Assembly: GCA_029948255.1 (NCBI GenBank) | Contig: JALIZF010001833.1 | Span: 372,001 to 436,000 of the forward strand | Length of the DNA stretch: 64,000 nucleotides | Direction: 5' to 3' | From: Telmatactis stephensoni | Lineage: Eukaryota > Cnidaria > Anthozoa > Actiniaria > Isophelliidae | Shown here: one piece after another, positions 63,213 to 64,000 of the stretch | How positions within the stretch are numbered: the stretch's first letter is position 1 | Layout of the letters: each line of letters opens with the position of its first letter | Position numbers and translations under genes: made by a program | The notes under the pieces: model-generated | Told to the model about the DNA's origin: nothing | Database searches by the model: none | The model's input: only the letters and a program-made list of their open reading frames with translations

Positions 63213-63329
63213 ATTCTGTTGTTTAGTGAGACGCTTCGTCTGTTTCAGAGAAATGCAAATTCTCGCAACTATATTTCAGCAGGGGAGGCCCTCTGGTTGT
63301 ATGTTGCTATGGTAACCCTGATGTTATGA

Positions 63330-64000
63330 TTGTAGCAATAGAAATCAACGTTGTCGTAAAAGTTAATTTACAATGAGAACAAAATTGTATGAAAACTTTA
63401 AAAGAACTGGATGGTTACAAAGTTAGTTTCTAAGTTTTTGGGATTCAATCAATTCAAAATCAAAGTGCCATGCTCATATCCACTGTCAGTTAGTGTTCCA
63501 TTACTCAGTTGGAAAACCCATGACAAGAAATCTTATCCCACTGCTCAAATAAGTCTTAAAGTTTCATTACTATAGTAAAACATATTCACAGTTTTATAGA
63601 AATTTCATGCTGTGTATATATTAAGATAGTAAGTCGTGCAAGAAATATAAACAGGAAATTGTTTAAGGACGAAAACATGTCGGTATTCACTGTAAACTGG
63701 TCAATGGATTGTATACTTCATGAAATTGCTTCTGTTCATACACTTCATTTATTACAATGTGTATAGATATAATATACTTCAAATACTCCATAAATAATGA
63801 ATAAAAGTTATGTAGTATTAATCCAATTTTCATGTTATTACAATGATCTTACATTCCATCTGTAGGGGGTAAGCATGAAGGACTCCAAAAACAAGTCTTT
63901 ATTTGGTAATATTTATGCAGAGCTAACGATGTTTATGACTCTACAAGACCTAGTATGTAATGGACGATCTTTGGATCAACTCCAACTTCAATAACACATT
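63330..64000. other. Non-coding right edge
   Basis: AT-rich sequence outside duplication B, without a supported gene. A 39-codon plus-strand frame (63875-63994), preceded by a CCATCTGTAG acceptor-like site, is too short to call. Confidence 0.5.

Larger units (their letters stand above)
53104..63327. repeat. Segmental duplication, copy B
   Basis: The ~10.2-kb direct repeat of 41347-50987. Main differences: an extra partial repeat of discoidin exon 3 (54600-54785), one fewer 144-bp unit, loss of the 208-bp palindrome, and about 1.4 kb of B-only sequence at 58680-60090. Confidence 0.95.

Overview
This is animal nuclear DNA, most likely from a cnidarian, probably an anthozoan such as a coral or sea anemone. 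The evidence is a spliced eIF4A gene with GT-AG introns, intronless TRIM-NHL genes, a secreted PAN-like/discoidin protein gene, a BEL/Pao retrotransposon, tRNA-derived SINEs and many palindromic MITEs. The lineage call rests on the kinds of families present and on no database search. Nothing prokaryotic is visible.

Region 1 (1-18.4 kb) is a repeat-rich tandem array on the minus strand. Its coding content is a family of small two-exon genes that I do not recognise. Exon 1 begins MD(K/T/N) and ends in a Y-L-E-E-Y-like, Lys/Glu-rich stretch. Exon 2 ends in a T-G-D-x-G-K-like basic tail. I place seven copies, one of them cut by the window edge. The array grew by at least two rounds of segmental duplication: a unit of about 4-5 kb (roughly 1-4,940 and 7,200-11,440) and a unit of about 2.1 kb (roughly 11,450-13,540 and 13,540-15,330). 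Copies differ by frameshift, start loss, splice-site shift and lysine-repeat expansion.

Region 2 (18.8-20.7 kb) is a nested cluster of short inverted-repeat transposons.

Region 3 (20.8-39.3 kb) holds one complete eIF4A translation initiation factor gene on the minus strand: 11 coding exons joining in frame to 392 residues. Intron 7 contains a full-length, opposite-strand BEL/Pao element (24,883-32,518) with two 444-bp LTRs that look identical by eye and one uninterrupted 2,181-codon Gag-Pol frame, so the insertion is very recent. The same intron carries a 26-bp tandem repeat that copies the 3' splice site.

Region 4 (41.3-63.3 kb) is a direct duplication of about 10 kb, copies A (41,347-50,987) and B (53,104-63,327), about 2.1 kb apart. 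Each copy carries, on the minus strand, a four-exon gene for a secreted 290-residue PAN/apple-like plus F5/8C protein and, upstream of it, an intronless 756-codon TRIM-NHL gene. The TRIM pair has diverged mainly in the NHL propeller. Copy B's discoidin gene has gained a possible in-frame extra exon. The spacer between the copies holds decayed coding sequence of unknown type.

No real tRNA, rRNA or CRISPR array is seen. Exon boundaries were inferred by eye from reading frame, family conservation and GT-AG sites, and have no transcript support.
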